Shown: piece after piece, positions 36,710 to 45,573 of the stretch
How the letters are laid out: each line of letters opens with the position of its first letter
How positions within the stretch are numbered: position 1 is the first letter of the stretch
Translations under genes and position numbers: made by a program
The notes under the pieces: model-generated
What the model was told of the DNA's origin: nothing
Seen by the model: only the letters and a program-made list of their open reading frames with translations
Database searches by the model: none
NCBI GenBank assembly: GCA_030584105.1
Contig: CP129491.1
Coordinates: 1,240,001 to 1,304,000, forward strand
DNA length: 64,000 bases
Source of the DNA: UTCHB3 sp002050155
Lineage (GTDB): Bacteria; Bacteroidota; Ignavibacteria; Ignavibacteriales; Ignavibacteriaceae
Reading direction: 5' to 3'

Positions 36710-39400
36710 ATGAAGAAAACCATACTGCTTTTACTACTGCTGTTAATACCTTTTTCCAACATTTCTGCTCAAAGCAATGATGACTGTATGGCGTGCCATG
36801 AGGATAACTCGTTAACGATGGAGCGCAACGGAAAAACCCTTTCTCTTTTCGTTGAACCCGCCCGTTACGCTACCTCTGTACATGCTGATGTTGAGTGCGT
36901 TGACTGCCACTCAGGCTTTAACGCCGATGATATTCCGCATAAAGCAGGCAAAAATATTGCAAAGGTTGACTGCAGCAACTGCCACGAAGTGAACTCCTTT
37001 AAAAACAGCGTGCATGGCTTAAAAAATGTTGAGTGTTACGCTTGCCACACAAAACATGCCGTTCAACCGGCAAAAATTCTGGCTAACAGCACTGTTGAAA
37101 CCTGCATTGTATGCCACAACACCGGAAGTGTGCGACAATTCACACAAGGCGGGCACTACAAGGCATACAGAAATGGAAATAAAGTAAACTGCGAAACTTG
37201 CCATGGAGGTTCTTCACACGAAATTCAGAAACCGGCTTTTAATAAATTCACTGAAGCACAACTTTGCAATAAATGCCACAGTAATCATCCCTCGCCCTTC
37301 TCGCGTGAACTTCACTCCCGGGTTAATGATCCAACTTTCCCTCGCTGTTCAAATTGCCACGGCGAGCACCTTGCGGCGGTGAATCGTTTCTCGAGAAATT
37401 CTCAGGAATGTTTGAAGTGTCACCTCAATTCTTCCCTTTTCCACCCGAAGGATCAGGAAAAATTAGTGAATTTCATTAAAACATATCAAACAAGCGTTCA
37501 CGCACACATACAAATTAATGGGGTTGAAGCTGCTTCCTGTGCCGACTGCCACGGCAACCACCTCGCCGAAGGGCTTCCTGCTTCACAAACAAGGGTAAAA
37601 AGGGAAAATATTAATAACACCTGCGGCAGATGTCACCAGGAAGAGTTGAAAGAGTTTAAGGCTTCTTCACACGGATTGGCAGCTCAAAAATATCCCGATG
37701 TTGCACCGGTTTGCACAGATTGCCATGGCGAACACGAAATTTCAAGCGTTAAATCTCCGGAATTTGCCAAAATCAAAATTAAAGAAATGTGCATGGAATG
37801 TCATGCTAAAAATGAAAAAGTTCTGAAGATCACCAAAACAAACAAAGAACAGATTCTTCACTACGAAAATTCTGCACACTGGAAAGCCCTGAAAGCCGGA
37901 AATGAAAAAGCTGCTGTTTGCTCTGATTGCCATACCGGACATGCTATGTTGCCTTCTTCCGATCTTAAGTCATCGATTAATAAAAATAATGTTGCACAAA
38001 CTTGCGGCAAATCCGGCTGTCATTCAAAAGAGAAGCATGACTATACAGTGTCAGTTCACTTCAAAGCAGTGAAAGATGGGAAAACAGACGCACCGGCTTG
38101 TATCGACTGTCATGGCGACCACCAAATCGAAAAAATTGATCGTTTTAAAGACGGAAGTGAAAAAAATATTTTCATTGCTAAACTTTGTTCAGACTGCCAT
38201 TCCAGTGTGGTGCTGACCGAAAAATACGGTTTTTCAGCGGTAAACGCACAAACTTATTATTCAAGCTACCACGGTTTGGCAGTCCGTGGTGGTTCAAAAA
38301 CTGCGGCTAACTGCGCAAGCTGCCACAACTATCACGATGTTCGCCCGAGCAGCGATCCTCTTTCATCGATCAACCGTGCCAATCTATCGCAGACCTGCGG
38401 CAAGTGCCATCCTGACGCAAAGTTGGAAAGCAGATTCGTTAAGGTGCATGTTACCAATGAAGAAGACGAATCGATAATCCTTTGGTTAGTTAAGAACGGC
38501 TACATTTTCCTGATTATTGTAACTATCGGAATGATGTTCATCCACAATGTTCTCGATCTTGCAAGAAAAATTCAGGAAAAACGGAAACACAAGGAAGAGA
38601 TTAAAAAATTGCACCAAGAGGGTAAATATTATGTAAGGATGGATAAGAACCAGAGGATTCAGCACTTCTTCCTGCTCACATCATTTATTGGTTTGGTGAT
38701 TTCGGGGTTTGGTTTGGTTTATCCCGAAGCATTTTGGGTTGAGTGGATTCGGGCGATTATGGGCGAAAATGCTTTTGAGTTGCGCGGTTTGGCTCACAGG
38801 GTGTTTGGTATTGTGTTGATTGCTGTTTCACTTTATCATACTTATTATTTATTTTTTACCAAACCGGGTAAACAACTATTAAAAGACTTCCTGCCGGCAT
38901 GGCACGATTGGGATGACTTGAAAGTGAATATTAAATATATCACTTTCAGAAGTGAAGAAAAACCAAAGTTCCGGCGCTTCAGTTACGCAGAAAAGGCCGA
39001 GTATTGGGCTCTCGTTTGGGGCACCATAGTGATGTCGGCAACCGGCTTGCTGTTAATGTTCAACGATTTCTTCCTTGCACGCGTCCCAAAAATTTGGTTT
39101 GATGTATCAACATTAATTCATTTCTACGAAGCATGGCTTGCAACGCTTGCAATAGTTGTTTGGCACTTCTATTATGTTATTTTTAATCCGGAAGTCTATC
39201 CGCTGAACACTGCCTTCCTGAACGGCTTGATGAGTGAAGAGATGATGGAAGCCGAACACCCACTGGAACTGGAAAGACTTAAAGAGATGGAAGCAGAAGG
39301 TGCAACAGCAAATGACGGGGAAAAAGTTGATCCAAAAAATGCAGATAATGATTCAAAAGATGGGAGTAATGATTCAAAAGATGAGGAAATTAAATCCTGA
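36710..39400 (+). CDS. 19-haem cytochrome c fused to a b-type membrane domain
   Basis: An 896-aa protein with a signal peptide (MKKTILLLLLLLIPFSNISAQ). The periplasmic part (to about 580) holds 18 CxxCH motifs plus one CxxxxCH (C432-H438). From about 587 on there are several TM helices with histidines placed as in cytochrome b561/di-haem b domains: RIQHFF, AHRVFG, SLYHTYYLFF, LIHFYEAWLA, VVWHFYYV. A charged tail with a short SKDxSND repeat follows. One polypeptide could thus link the quinone pool to a long periplasmic haem wire. The start lacks a clear Shine-Dalgarno; a tandem 9-bp AGAATTTAC repeat precedes the ATG. Respiratory partner and direction of flow are not readable. Confidence 0.93.
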   Translation: MKKTILLLLLLLIPFSNISAQSNDDCMACHEDNSLTMERNGKTLSLFVEPARYATSVHADVECVDCHSGFNADDIPHKAGKNIAKVDCSNCHEVNSFKNSVHGLKNVECYACHTKHAVQPAKILANSTVETCIVCHNTGSVRQFTQGGHYKAYRNGNKVNCETCHGGSSHEIQKPAFNKFTEAQLCNKCHSNHPSPFSRELHSRVNDPTFPRCSNCHGEHLAAVNRFSRNSQECLKCHLNSSLFHPKDQEKLVNFIKTYQTSVHAHIQINGVEAASCADCHGNHLAEGLPASQTRVKRENINNTCGRCHQEELKEFKASSHGLAAQKYPDVAPVCTDCHGEHEISSVKSPEFAKIKIKEMCMECHAKNEKVLKITKTNKEQILHYENSAHWKALKAGNEKAAVCSDCHTGHAMLPSSDLKSSINKNNVAQTCGKSGCHSKEKHDYTVSVHFKAVKDGKTDAPACIDCHGDHQIEKIDRFKDGSEKNIFIAKLCSDCHSSVVLTEKYGFSAVNAQTYYSSYHGLAVRGGSKTAANCASCHNYHDVRPSSDPLSSINRANLSQTCGKCHPDAKLESRFVKVHVTNEEDESIILWLVKNGYIFLIIVTIGMMFIHNVLDLARKIQEKRKHKEEIKKLHQEGKYYVRMDKNQRIQHFFLLTSFIGLVISGFGLVYPEAFWVEWIRAIMGENAFELRGLAHRVFGIVLIAVSLYHTYYLFFTKPGKQLLKDFLPAWHDWDDLKVNIKYITFRSEEKPKFRRFSYAEKAEYWALVWGTIVMSATGLLLMFNDFFLARVPKIWFDVSTLIHFYEAWLATLAIVVWHFYYVIFNPEVYPLNTAFLNGLMSEEMMEAEHPLELERLKEMEAEGATANDGEKVDPKNADNDSKDGSNDSKDEEIKS

Positions 39401-39442
39401 AAAAGCTTCTAAATAGTTGATAGATGAGTGAATGAATAACTT

Positions 39443-39474
39443 AAGAGGATCGGTGCCAAAGCGCCGATCCTCTT
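39443..39474 (+). terminator. Terminator-like hairpin after the 19-haem gene
   Basis: AAGAGGATCGGTGC / GCGCCGATCCTCTT is a 14-bp stem with one G-U pair and a CAAA loop, 43 bp after the stop. The U-run is weak. Confidence 0.65.
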
Positions 39475-39662
39475 ATCGTTAATTCAACTGTTTCTATTAT
39501 AGAACGATTATTGTTGCTTTTTCATCAAACAATCGTTAGTCAGTCATTAATCAGTTGATAATCAGAAAAAGCATATCTACCGGCCATCAACTACCGGCGA
39601 AAATGTAAAACAGTTAACACACCCGGCAATCAACGCAACCGACGGTAACCGTTACAATCTCA

Positions 39663-39800
39663 CCAAAAGTAACTATTAATTCCTTTCGAAAATAGTTATT
39701 TCTTTTCCGAAAATAGTTGTTACTTGCTTTCGAAAAAAACCGTTGCATCAATCCAATGTAATGTTACGGCATTCCAAAAATAACTATAATATCTACTTCG
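39663..39800. repeat. Copy of the 3' end of the T9SS monohaem gene
   Basis: 39663-39688 resembles 39774-39800, which spans the last codons (LSK plus stop, minus strand) of the next gene, at an offset of about 111 bp. Between them GAAAATAGTT occurs twice. The rest of this 392-bp gap holds only the hairpin above. Confidence 0.55.
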
Positions 39801-40611
39801 ACAAAATCATTTTGCCGGTTAAAAATGCCTCACCCGCAATTATCCTGTAAAAATACACTCCGCTGGGTAACGAACCCGCATTGAAACTGAATGAGTTCTC
39901 ACCCGCCGGTAAATAAGTAGGAGATACCCGCGAAACAAGATCACCCGCAACATTGTAAACCAACATTTCAACTTCCGTTGCTGAAGGCAAAGAAAACTTA
40001 ACGGTGGTAGATGGGTTAAACGGATTTGGATAATTTCCAATCAACTTGAAGTCGGTTGCAATTTGCTGCGTTTCATCCACACTCGTTGGCGAGTGCCTAA
40101 TATCCACGACAAATTTCGGACCGTAAGACCAAAGATCGTAGGCATTCGGTTTCAGATCGTGATTTGTGCTAAGCCCGCAAGAATAGATAGTATCCTGTCT
40201 TTTATCCGTTGGGGCTGTGTAAGAGAACTCCCAGTAAATAGAAGTGGCGCCCTGAGGGAAAGGTCTCGGATACATTTGAGTCAGTTCATGGTCAAGGTAT
40301 TTAACGGTTGAATCAACCGCCGCCAATTCACCATATCTTGCCGCGACATTGAAGCCACCGCCAAGAGCCGGTCCTCCTGAAACATAAACTTTATACAAAG
40401 CGGTTTCACCGGCAAGAAGATCATGCGGACCTTCAACCCAAGTGAGAACCAAAGGGCTTTCATCGATCGTGTGGCAAACACATCCGTCGCCGTTCAACTG
40501 TGTACACTGAATTAGCTCGGTATTCTCCGTTGAATGCTTCGGAGGGTCGATTATTCTAAAACCAATGAAACCAAACGATAAAATAATTACCGCTATTTGT
40601 AGCTTTTTCAT
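39793..40611 (-). CDS. T9SS-sorted secreted protein with one haem motif (1)
   Basis: A 272-aa protein with an N-terminal signal/anchor (QIAVIILSFGFIGFRII). A single CxxCH motif (LNGDGCVCHT, about 41-50) is followed by an Ig-like domain with SGGPALGGGFNVA, like the choice-of-anchor-V/reeler-type secreted haem proteins of Bacteroidota. The T9SS domain starts at NYPNPFNPSTTVKFSLP (about 191). It is paralogous to the gene 1 bp upstream, with which it forms an operon. Surface exposure is expected from T9SS; an electron-transfer role is inferred from the haem motif and the adjoining cytochromes. Confidence 0.85.
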   Translation of the reverse strand: MKKLQIAVIILSFGFIGFRIIDPPKHSTENTELIQCTQLNGDGCVCHTIDESPLVLTWVEGPHDLLAGETALYKVYVSGGPALGGGFNVAARYGELAAVDSTVKYLDHELTQMYPRPFPQGATSIYWEFSYTAPTDKRQDTIYSCGLSTNHDLKPNAYDLWSYGPKFVVDIRHSPTSVDETQQIATDFKLIGNYPNPFNPSTTVKFSLPSATEVEMLVYNVAGDLVSRVSPTYLPAGENSFSFNAGSLPSGVYFYRIIAGEAFLTGKMILSK

Positions 40612-40612
40612 T

Positions 40613-41671
40613 TTACTTCGAAAGAATCATTTTTTTCGTTAGAGAAATATTTCCCGCCTCCAAACGGTAGAAATATACTCCGCTTGGAAGTGCTGCTGCA
40701 CTAAATTTAACGGTGTGCGCTCCGGCAGGAAGTTCACTGTTAACCAATTCAGCAACTTTTTCACCACTTAGCGAGAAAACCGTAAGCTTTGCGTTTGCTG
40801 CCTCCGGTAAAGAAAACGAAATAACAGTTTCCGGGTTGAAAGGATTAGGGTAGTTCTGCGCCAAAGAGTATTCGTTTGGTGCGGAAACATCAGCTTTAAC
40901 CACAGCGGAATATTCAAACGCACCCGAATAATCTATCTGCTTTAAACGATATTGCTGTACCCCGGCGGTTGCATTTTTATCCGTAAAACTATAATGTGAT
41001 GTTTTTGTTGTTGTGCCGTTACCTTTAACTGTACCGATTGTTTTCCAGCTATTACTTACCATTTTTTCAATTTCAAAGCGGGAGTTGTTGGTTTCGGTAG
41101 CGGTTGACCATTCGAGCACGACACTTCCTGAAATCGCACTGGCTGTGAAAGATACAAATTCCACCGGCACCACCTGGCTGATGTGCACGGCAAAATTTGG
41201 CGCAAAGTTCCAGGCATCGCCCGCCGGATTGCCGTTTCCGTTTACACTGTTACCGACTGCGTAAATCGTGTCGTACCCTTCACTTCCCGGGGCTGTGTAC
41301 GAAAATGCCCAGGATACTGAATCCCCCGCCCCAAACGAACGCGCACTGTTGTGGGTTAGCTCGTCGGCTATCTTTTGTACTCCGGCGTCGGTTACTGATA
41401 AAGAACCAAACCGGACTGCGGTGTTGAACCCACCTTTAACAGCAGGCCCACCTTTTATGCTGACAATATAATTGTTGGTGCTGCCCGGAGTAACTTCCGC
41501 GGGTCCCCAAATCTTCACATTAACTGAAGGATCCATATCGGGTCCATGGCAGACGCAGCCGTCGCCATTAAGAGTTGTCGCTCCGGTTTCACCGGTGCTG
41601 TAAAGAACCCCTCCGGTAACCATCGCAGTAACCGTAAAGAAAACCGAGAGATAATAAATGGCTTTTTTCAT
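40613..41671 (-). CDS. T9SS-sorted secreted protein with one haem motif (2)
   Basis: A 352-aa paralogue of the next gene. It has a signal peptide (AIYYLSVFFTVTAMVTGG), the same LNGDGCVCHG haem motif (about 34-43), the same GGPAVKGGFNTAVRFGSL domain, then an extra PVEFVSFTAS...VVLEWSTATETNN domain and the T9SS domain from NYPNPFNPETVISFSLPE. Shared landmarks between the two are the haem motif, ELTH/ELTQ, FSYTAP and DTIY. Mature proteins would be covalently placed on the cell surface by T9SS. The pair probably arose by local gene duplication. Confidence 0.87.
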   Translation of the reverse strand: MKKAIYYLSVFFTVTAMVTGGVLYSTGETGATTLNGDGCVCHGPDMDPSVNVKIWGPAEVTPGSTNNYIVSIKGGPAVKGGFNTAVRFGSLSVTDAGVQKIADELTHNSARSFGAGDSVSWAFSYTAPGSEGYDTIYAVGNSVNGNGNPAGDAWNFAPNFAVHISQVVPVEFVSFTASAISGSVVLEWSTATETNNSRFEIEKMVSNSWKTIGTVKGNGTTTKTSHYSFTDKNATAGVQQYRLKQIDYSGAFEYSAVVKADVSAPNEYSLAQNYPNPFNPETVISFSLPEAANAKLTVFSLSGEKVAELVNSELPAGAHTVKFSAAALPSGVYFYRLEAGNISLTKKMILSK

Positions 41672-41786
41672 CTTTGTGCCTTATTTTAAGTGCTTTACTT
41701 TTAATGCCTTAATTCAAGCATTTAAATTTAAGTACCTTGTTTCGAGTGCTTAACTTTAAGTGCCTTAATCAATCGTTATTTAATCC
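41672..41786. repeat. Degenerate CTTAA/TTAAG repeats
   Basis: The gap holds five or six imperfect copies of a unit like TTTAAGTGCCTTAA. They resemble the CTTCTTAAGTAAGG end of the propeller gene (minus strand). No gene is present. Confidence 0.5.
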
Positions 41787-43331
41787 TTACTTAAGAAGCG
41801 TAAATTTCTTAGTTATCGATTTGCCGCCGGCTGATAATCTGTAAAGATACACGCCGGAGTTTAAGTTGCTCGCATTGAACTCAAGCGAATGGTTTCCGGC
41901 AGGAAGCACTTTACTATCGATAACTTTTGCCACTTCTTCACCCGTAATGTTGAAGACCGAAAGTGTAACCTCACTCTGTTCGGGCAGCGTGAACGCAAAG
42001 TTTGTGGATGGATTAAACGGATTAGGATAGTTCTGCGAAAGTGAGAATACTTTCGGCAGCTCTGTGGTTACTTCAATTTCGTTCGAATATTCAAAAGAGC
42101 CATCATAGTCAACTTGTTTTAACCGATAAAGATAGGTGCCTGTAATTTCAGGTCGGTCGGTGTACAAATATCTTTTTGGTGAAGTGGTGGTTCCGTGTCC
42201 TTCAATTTCTCCGATTTTAATCCAGCCATCAGAATCACCTTTTTGTGTTCTTTCAATTTCGAACCGTGCGTTGTTTAGCTCCGTTGCGGTTGACCACCCG
42301 AGGCTAACCTCCTGATCAATAACCGTTGCATAGAAAGAAGAAAGCTCAACGGGCACATAAGGCACATTCGCTTTGAAAATTCCGGGCGATTGTGCGGCAA
42401 AAATTGTTAAAGAATCGAAAATTGCAATGCAATAGTTGCTTGCACTAAGGGTAGTTACAATCCAGTTTTGCCCTCCGTCTTTGCTGATATAAATTCTGCT
42501 GCCTGAATACTCACCAGCCATAATAAAGTCGGAATTTTCAGGTGCCACAGAAACACCCCACATGTTTTTCCCTTGGAAGTAGGTGTAGAGAGTCCATGTT
42601 TGCCCGAAATCTGTTGATTTTAACAAACCGCCGCCACCTCCCCATTTGGTTGCCCAGGCAGTGTGGGTTCTTTTATCGATAAAGATGGTTGGTATTTCAC
42701 CGGAAGTGTAATACGATAAAGTCCAGGTAACCCCGTAATCAGTTGATCTGAAAATTCCGCTAGTGTTATCACCTACCAAAATTATGTGTGAGCTATCCGG
42801 AAAAACTTCAATATCACAGGGAGCATCAAACTGAGTGGGGTTGCTCACAACACTCCAGGTACTTCCAAAATCAGTTGATTTATAAAAAGTGTGGTTGCTC
42901 ATTGTGTAGATGGTATCGGGGTGGTTGTGGTCGGGGGTCATCGGTATCCCAAAATATGAGAATGTTAAACCACCCAGGGTAGTAGTCCAGGTTTGCCCGG
43001 CATCCGTAGTTTTCACGATTTTATCGTTTGTGGTACCTGAACCTTCCACTGCAACAATCATAACATCGCGGTCTTTGGCAGTAGTAAGCATAGTCTTTAC
43101 ACTGTAAGAGCCGGGAATTGCAGTACCCCAAGTTGAAAAAGATTCACCACGGTCGTAACTTTTATAAATAGTTGCATTGCTGCCGTAGTAAATATGGTCT
43201 GAGTTGTATTTATCAGCCGCTATTGGAAAGCCAAGGCTGCTGCCGGTTTGTTTTCTCACCCATGAATAGGATTGAGAGAATGCAGTTGTGGAAAAAGCAA
43301 CCACCAACATGAGAAGTAAGAATTTTTTCAA
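41787..43331 (-). CDS. T9SS-sorted BNR/sortilin-like beta-propeller protein
   Basis: Starting at TTG 43331 the product is 514 aa and begins MKKFLLLMLVVAFSTTAFSQ, a clean signal peptide; a GTG at 43421 would add 30 residues without sense for export. The body holds photosystem-II-stability/BNR-type repeats: the pattern S-x-D-x-G-x-T-W recurs (SYDRGESFSTW, STDFGSTWSV, STDYGVTWTL, STDFGQTWTL, SKDGGQNWIV). A VELSSFYATV...LGWSTATELNN domain and the T9SS domain from NYPNPFNPSTNFAF follow. Such propellers bind ligands or act as glycoside-type hydrolases; no catalytic set is evident. It may be co-transcribed with the monohaem pair downstream. Confidence 0.87.
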   Translation of the reverse strand: MKKFLLLMLVVAFSTTAFSQSYSWVRKQTGSSLGFPIAADKYNSDHIYYGSNATIYKSYDRGESFSTWGTAIPGSYSVKTMLTTAKDRDVMIVAVEGSGTTNDKIVKTTDAGQTWTTTLGGLTFSYFGIPMTPDHNHPDTIYTMSNHTFYKSTDFGSTWSVVSNPTQFDAPCDIEVFPDSSHIILVGDNTSGIFRSTDYGVTWTLSYYTSGEIPTIFIDKRTHTAWATKWGGGGGLLKSTDFGQTWTLYTYFQGKNMWGVSVAPENSDFIMAGEYSGSRIYISKDGGQNWIVTTLSASNYCIAIFDSLTIFAAQSPGIFKANVPYVPVELSSFYATVIDQEVSLGWSTATELNNARFEIERTQKGDSDGWIKIGEIEGHGTTTSPKRYLYTDRPEITGTYLYRLKQVDYDGSFEYSNEIEVTTELPKVFSLSQNYPNPFNPSTNFAFTLPEQSEVTLSVFNITGEEVAKVIDSKVLPAGNHSLEFNASNLNSGVYLYRLSAGGKSITKKFTLLK

Positions 43332-43580
43332 TTTATCACTCAACTTTTTAATGAATAGATAACAGTAGGTAGGAGAATAATAACAGAACAGTATTAAAAT
43401 TACGGATAGTTCCGTTAACACACAAATTTTATTAAAAAAATTTTAGTAATTTTTTAAAATAGTGACAATTTTTTACATTATTACCGGAAATTAGAACCAT
43501 TCTTTAATATAATTATACCTTTAGACCGTAGTTTTTTCAAATCTATATTTGAAGTGAGAATTAAAAAGAATTGGTAACGG

Positions 43581-43740
43581 AATTAAACTTTTCGTGTATG
43601 TGGCGAAGTTGGGCGTGGGGGAAGTTGGAATTAAAAAAGCCTGTTAACGGAATTAAACTTTTCGTGTATGTGGCGAAGTTGGGCGTGGGGGAAGTTGAAA
43701 TTAAAAAAGCCTGTTAACGGAATTAAACTTTTCAACCATT
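43581..43740. repeat. Three 70-bp tandem units covering the WYL gene 3' end
   Basis: AATTAAACTT recurs at 43581, 43651 and 43721, an exact 70-bp period. The last unit is the gene end itself (KFNSVNRLF plus stop on the minus strand). The middle unit still encodes KFNSVNRLF-stop; the outer one has drifted to KFNSVTNSF-stop. The linker TTCGTGTATGTGGCG... is identical in the two outer junctions. Confidence 0.92.
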
Positions 43741-44525
43741 GTTCGAACTTTTACTTTAAGCTCTTCAGGTGAAATTATCTCGATATTATCTTCCCAGCGA
43801 AGGCACCAACTCGCCAGCCTTTTCGTTATTTCACTTTCGGTTTTCAGTGTGATATATCCATCCGCTTCCTCAATAAGTTGAAAATTTTGAAACCAAATTT
43901 TTGAATAAATGCTGTTTCTGCTCATCGGTGAGAACCGGAGGACAATCGGAAAAATTGGTTGTCTTACCAAATCTTCTTCCGGCGCTTGTGTTGGTTTTAA
44001 CAGTTCTATTTCCTTAATTCTGCTCAAATAGAACAATTTCTCGATGTTTTCCCCTTCTTTCACGGCAATTAACGACCAATTATATTCGTTAAGTTTCAGT
44101 TCAAGTGGTTTTACGATGTACTCATTTTCAATATCGTCTGTTATTCTTTCATATCTGAAGTGTATCCTGCGGTTTTCATCAACTGCTTTTGCACAAAGGG
44201 TGAGAATCTGGAACAAATCACTCATCCCCGCTGCGTGAACTGCCTGAAGTTGCGTGAACAACAATCTCCGGTTTAATTTGAATGCAAGGTACTCAGCGAG
44301 GTAACCCGTCAGCAATTCAGTCTCAGGTGCATGGTCTAATATTAAAATTTTCTTTCTGCTGTAGATTTGTAGCCCGGCAAATCTCAAGTATTTGAGATCA
44401 CGGTTAATCGTTACTTCACTCACTTCATATTCAAGTGCCAAATCAAGTATAGAAAGTTTTTCACCGTTCATTAAACGGGCAAGTAACTCGGTGCGACGTA
44501 GGTTATCGGATAAAAAATCTTTCAT
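43701..44525 (-). CDS. WYL-domain transcription regulator
   Basis: A 274-aa regulator. The N-terminal HTH_11/DeoR-like wing (about 10-60) contains LDLALEYEVSEVTINRDLKYLRFAGL. The WYL domain (about 110-190) has RIHFRYERI, YIVKPLELKLNEYNWSLIAV and LFYLSRIKEIELL; the WYL tripeptide itself reads WSL. A C-terminal WCX-like extension follows. WYL domains sense nucleic-acid or nucleotide ligands in DNA-damage and defence regulators (family knowledge). No defence genes are adjacent. Three palindrome-bearing 48-bp repeats lie upstream and its 3' end is tandemly copied. Confidence 0.9.
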   Translation of the reverse strand: MKDFLSDNLRRTELLARLMNGEKLSILDLALEYEVSEVTINRDLKYLRFAGLQIYSRKKILILDHAPETELLTGYLAEYLAFKLNRRLLFTQLQAVHAAGMSDLFQILTLCAKAVDENRRIHFRYERITDDIENEYIVKPLELKLNEYNWSLIAVKEGENIEKLFYLSRIKEIELLKPTQAPEEDLVRQPIFPIVLRFSPMSRNSIYSKIWFQNFQLIEEADGYITLKTESEITKRLASWCLRWEDNIEIISPEELKVKVRTMVEKFNSVNRLF

Positions 44526-44635
44526 AAAATTTTCTTGTAATTTTTATCATTCAATGATTGAAAATTCAGGCTGCTTCAAAGTTAAATTTGAACCGGTAAA
44601 TAAAACAATTAAGGGTTTTAGGGTTTAGGTTCGCA

Positions 44636-44775
44636 CTTAACCTTATAAAGTATAACATCAAAGTCCGGGTATCGGGGTTTTCACTTTATCTTGTAAAGTA
44701 TAACACGAATGTCCGGGGTTTTGTGTACTCACTTCATCTTATAAAGTATAACAAATAAATTCGGGGTTAAACCCT
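44636..44775. promoter_or_regulatory. Three 48-bp repeats with palindrome TTATAAAGTATAA
   Basis: The 13-bp inverted repeat TTATA-AAG-TATAA occurs at 44643-44655 and 44739-44751, with a one-base variant (TTGTAAAGTATAA) at 44691-44703. The period is exactly 48 bp, so all copies face the same side of the DNA within about half a helical turn. They lie 118-226 bp upstream of the WYL regulator gene. They could be operators or another local tandem duplication. Confidence 0.6.
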
Positions 44776-44799
44776 CTCAGGGGAATGTGGGGAAAATAT

Positions 44800-44824
44800 G
44801 AAGGCTGCCTTCCTGGCAGCCTTC
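44800..44824 (-). terminator. Terminator of the nuclease gene
   Basis: The perfect 10-bp stem GAAGGCTGCC / GGCAGCCTTC has a 5-nt loop, 52 bp past the nuclease stop. It is followed on the minus strand by ATATTTTCC. Confidence 0.75.
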
Positions 44825-44875
44825 GCTTTATTTCACCAAAAGTTCCATATTTACAAATCCTTTTCTGCCCCCCTT

Positions 44876-45403
44876 TTACATGCCCCACAGCCCCTTATTG
44901 TTTTCACGGGCATACTTAAACGCAGCCAAAAACTTCTGCTGATATTTAACATCCGGCGGATAGGTCATAACATAGGCATACCCTTCTTTCACCATCACTT
45001 CGTTCAGCATTCTGCCGTCTTTCAGATAGACATAGCAAAGTAAACGCCCGTATTTATCCCTTTCGGAAACATCGAACTCAAGTTTAACCTTATCACCTGC
45101 TCTGAGAAGTTTACGGGCAAATTTAGTGGCTTCTTTCCCCATAGCAATAATCTCATCCAATTTCTGCCTCGATTTTTGGGCATCTTTCTTAGCTTTCGGG
45201 TTGCGGGACGATTCAGGGGTATCGATTCCTATCAGTCTGATTTTTTCCTTTTTCCCTTTGAACATCGCCTTAAAAGTATCGCCGTCTGTTACACTGACAA
45301 CAATAGCTTCATCGGTCATCGGCTTCTGTGTATCGCAACCGTTTATAAGCAGCAAACTTAATAAAAGGATTAAGAAATTAGAACTATGTTTCAACATTAT
45401 CAT
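44876..45403 (-). CDS. Thermonuclease-like (SNase) lipoprotein
   Basis: A 175-aa lipoprotein with lipobox LINGC (C23). The staphylococcal-nuclease fold is clear: VVSVTDGDTFKAMF, IRLIGIDTPESS, the catalytic SERDKYGRLLCYVYL and MVKEGYAYVM. Such enzymes are Ca-dependent endonucleases for DNA and RNA, here anchored in the envelope and likely used for nutrient or eDNA turnover. It is monocistronic, with GGAAG before the ATG. Confidence 0.92.
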   Translation of the reverse strand: MIMLKHSSNFLILLLSLLLINGCDTQKPMTDEAIVVSVTDGDTFKAMFKGKKEKIRLIGIDTPESSRNPKAKKDAQKSRQKLDEIIAMGKEATKFARKLLRAGDKVKLEFDVSERDKYGRLLCYVYLKDGRMLNEVMVKEGYAYVMTYPPDVKYQQKFLAAFKYARENNKGLWGM

Positions 45404-45573
45404 ACTTCCGTTATTTCTCTGTCTTTCTGTGAGTTTATATGTGTTCCTGTTGTTCCTGTTGCTACTGTCGATTTATGATGTAATTTCAAATTGCTGAAAA
45501 TTAAAAAAATATCAACATACCTTTAATAGATACTCATTTAACTCTGAAAGAATCCCAACGCAACACAATTAAA

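Noticed and set aside
44636..44775. CRISPR array
   Set aside because: Only three units, with spacers that resemble each other and no Cas genes nearby.
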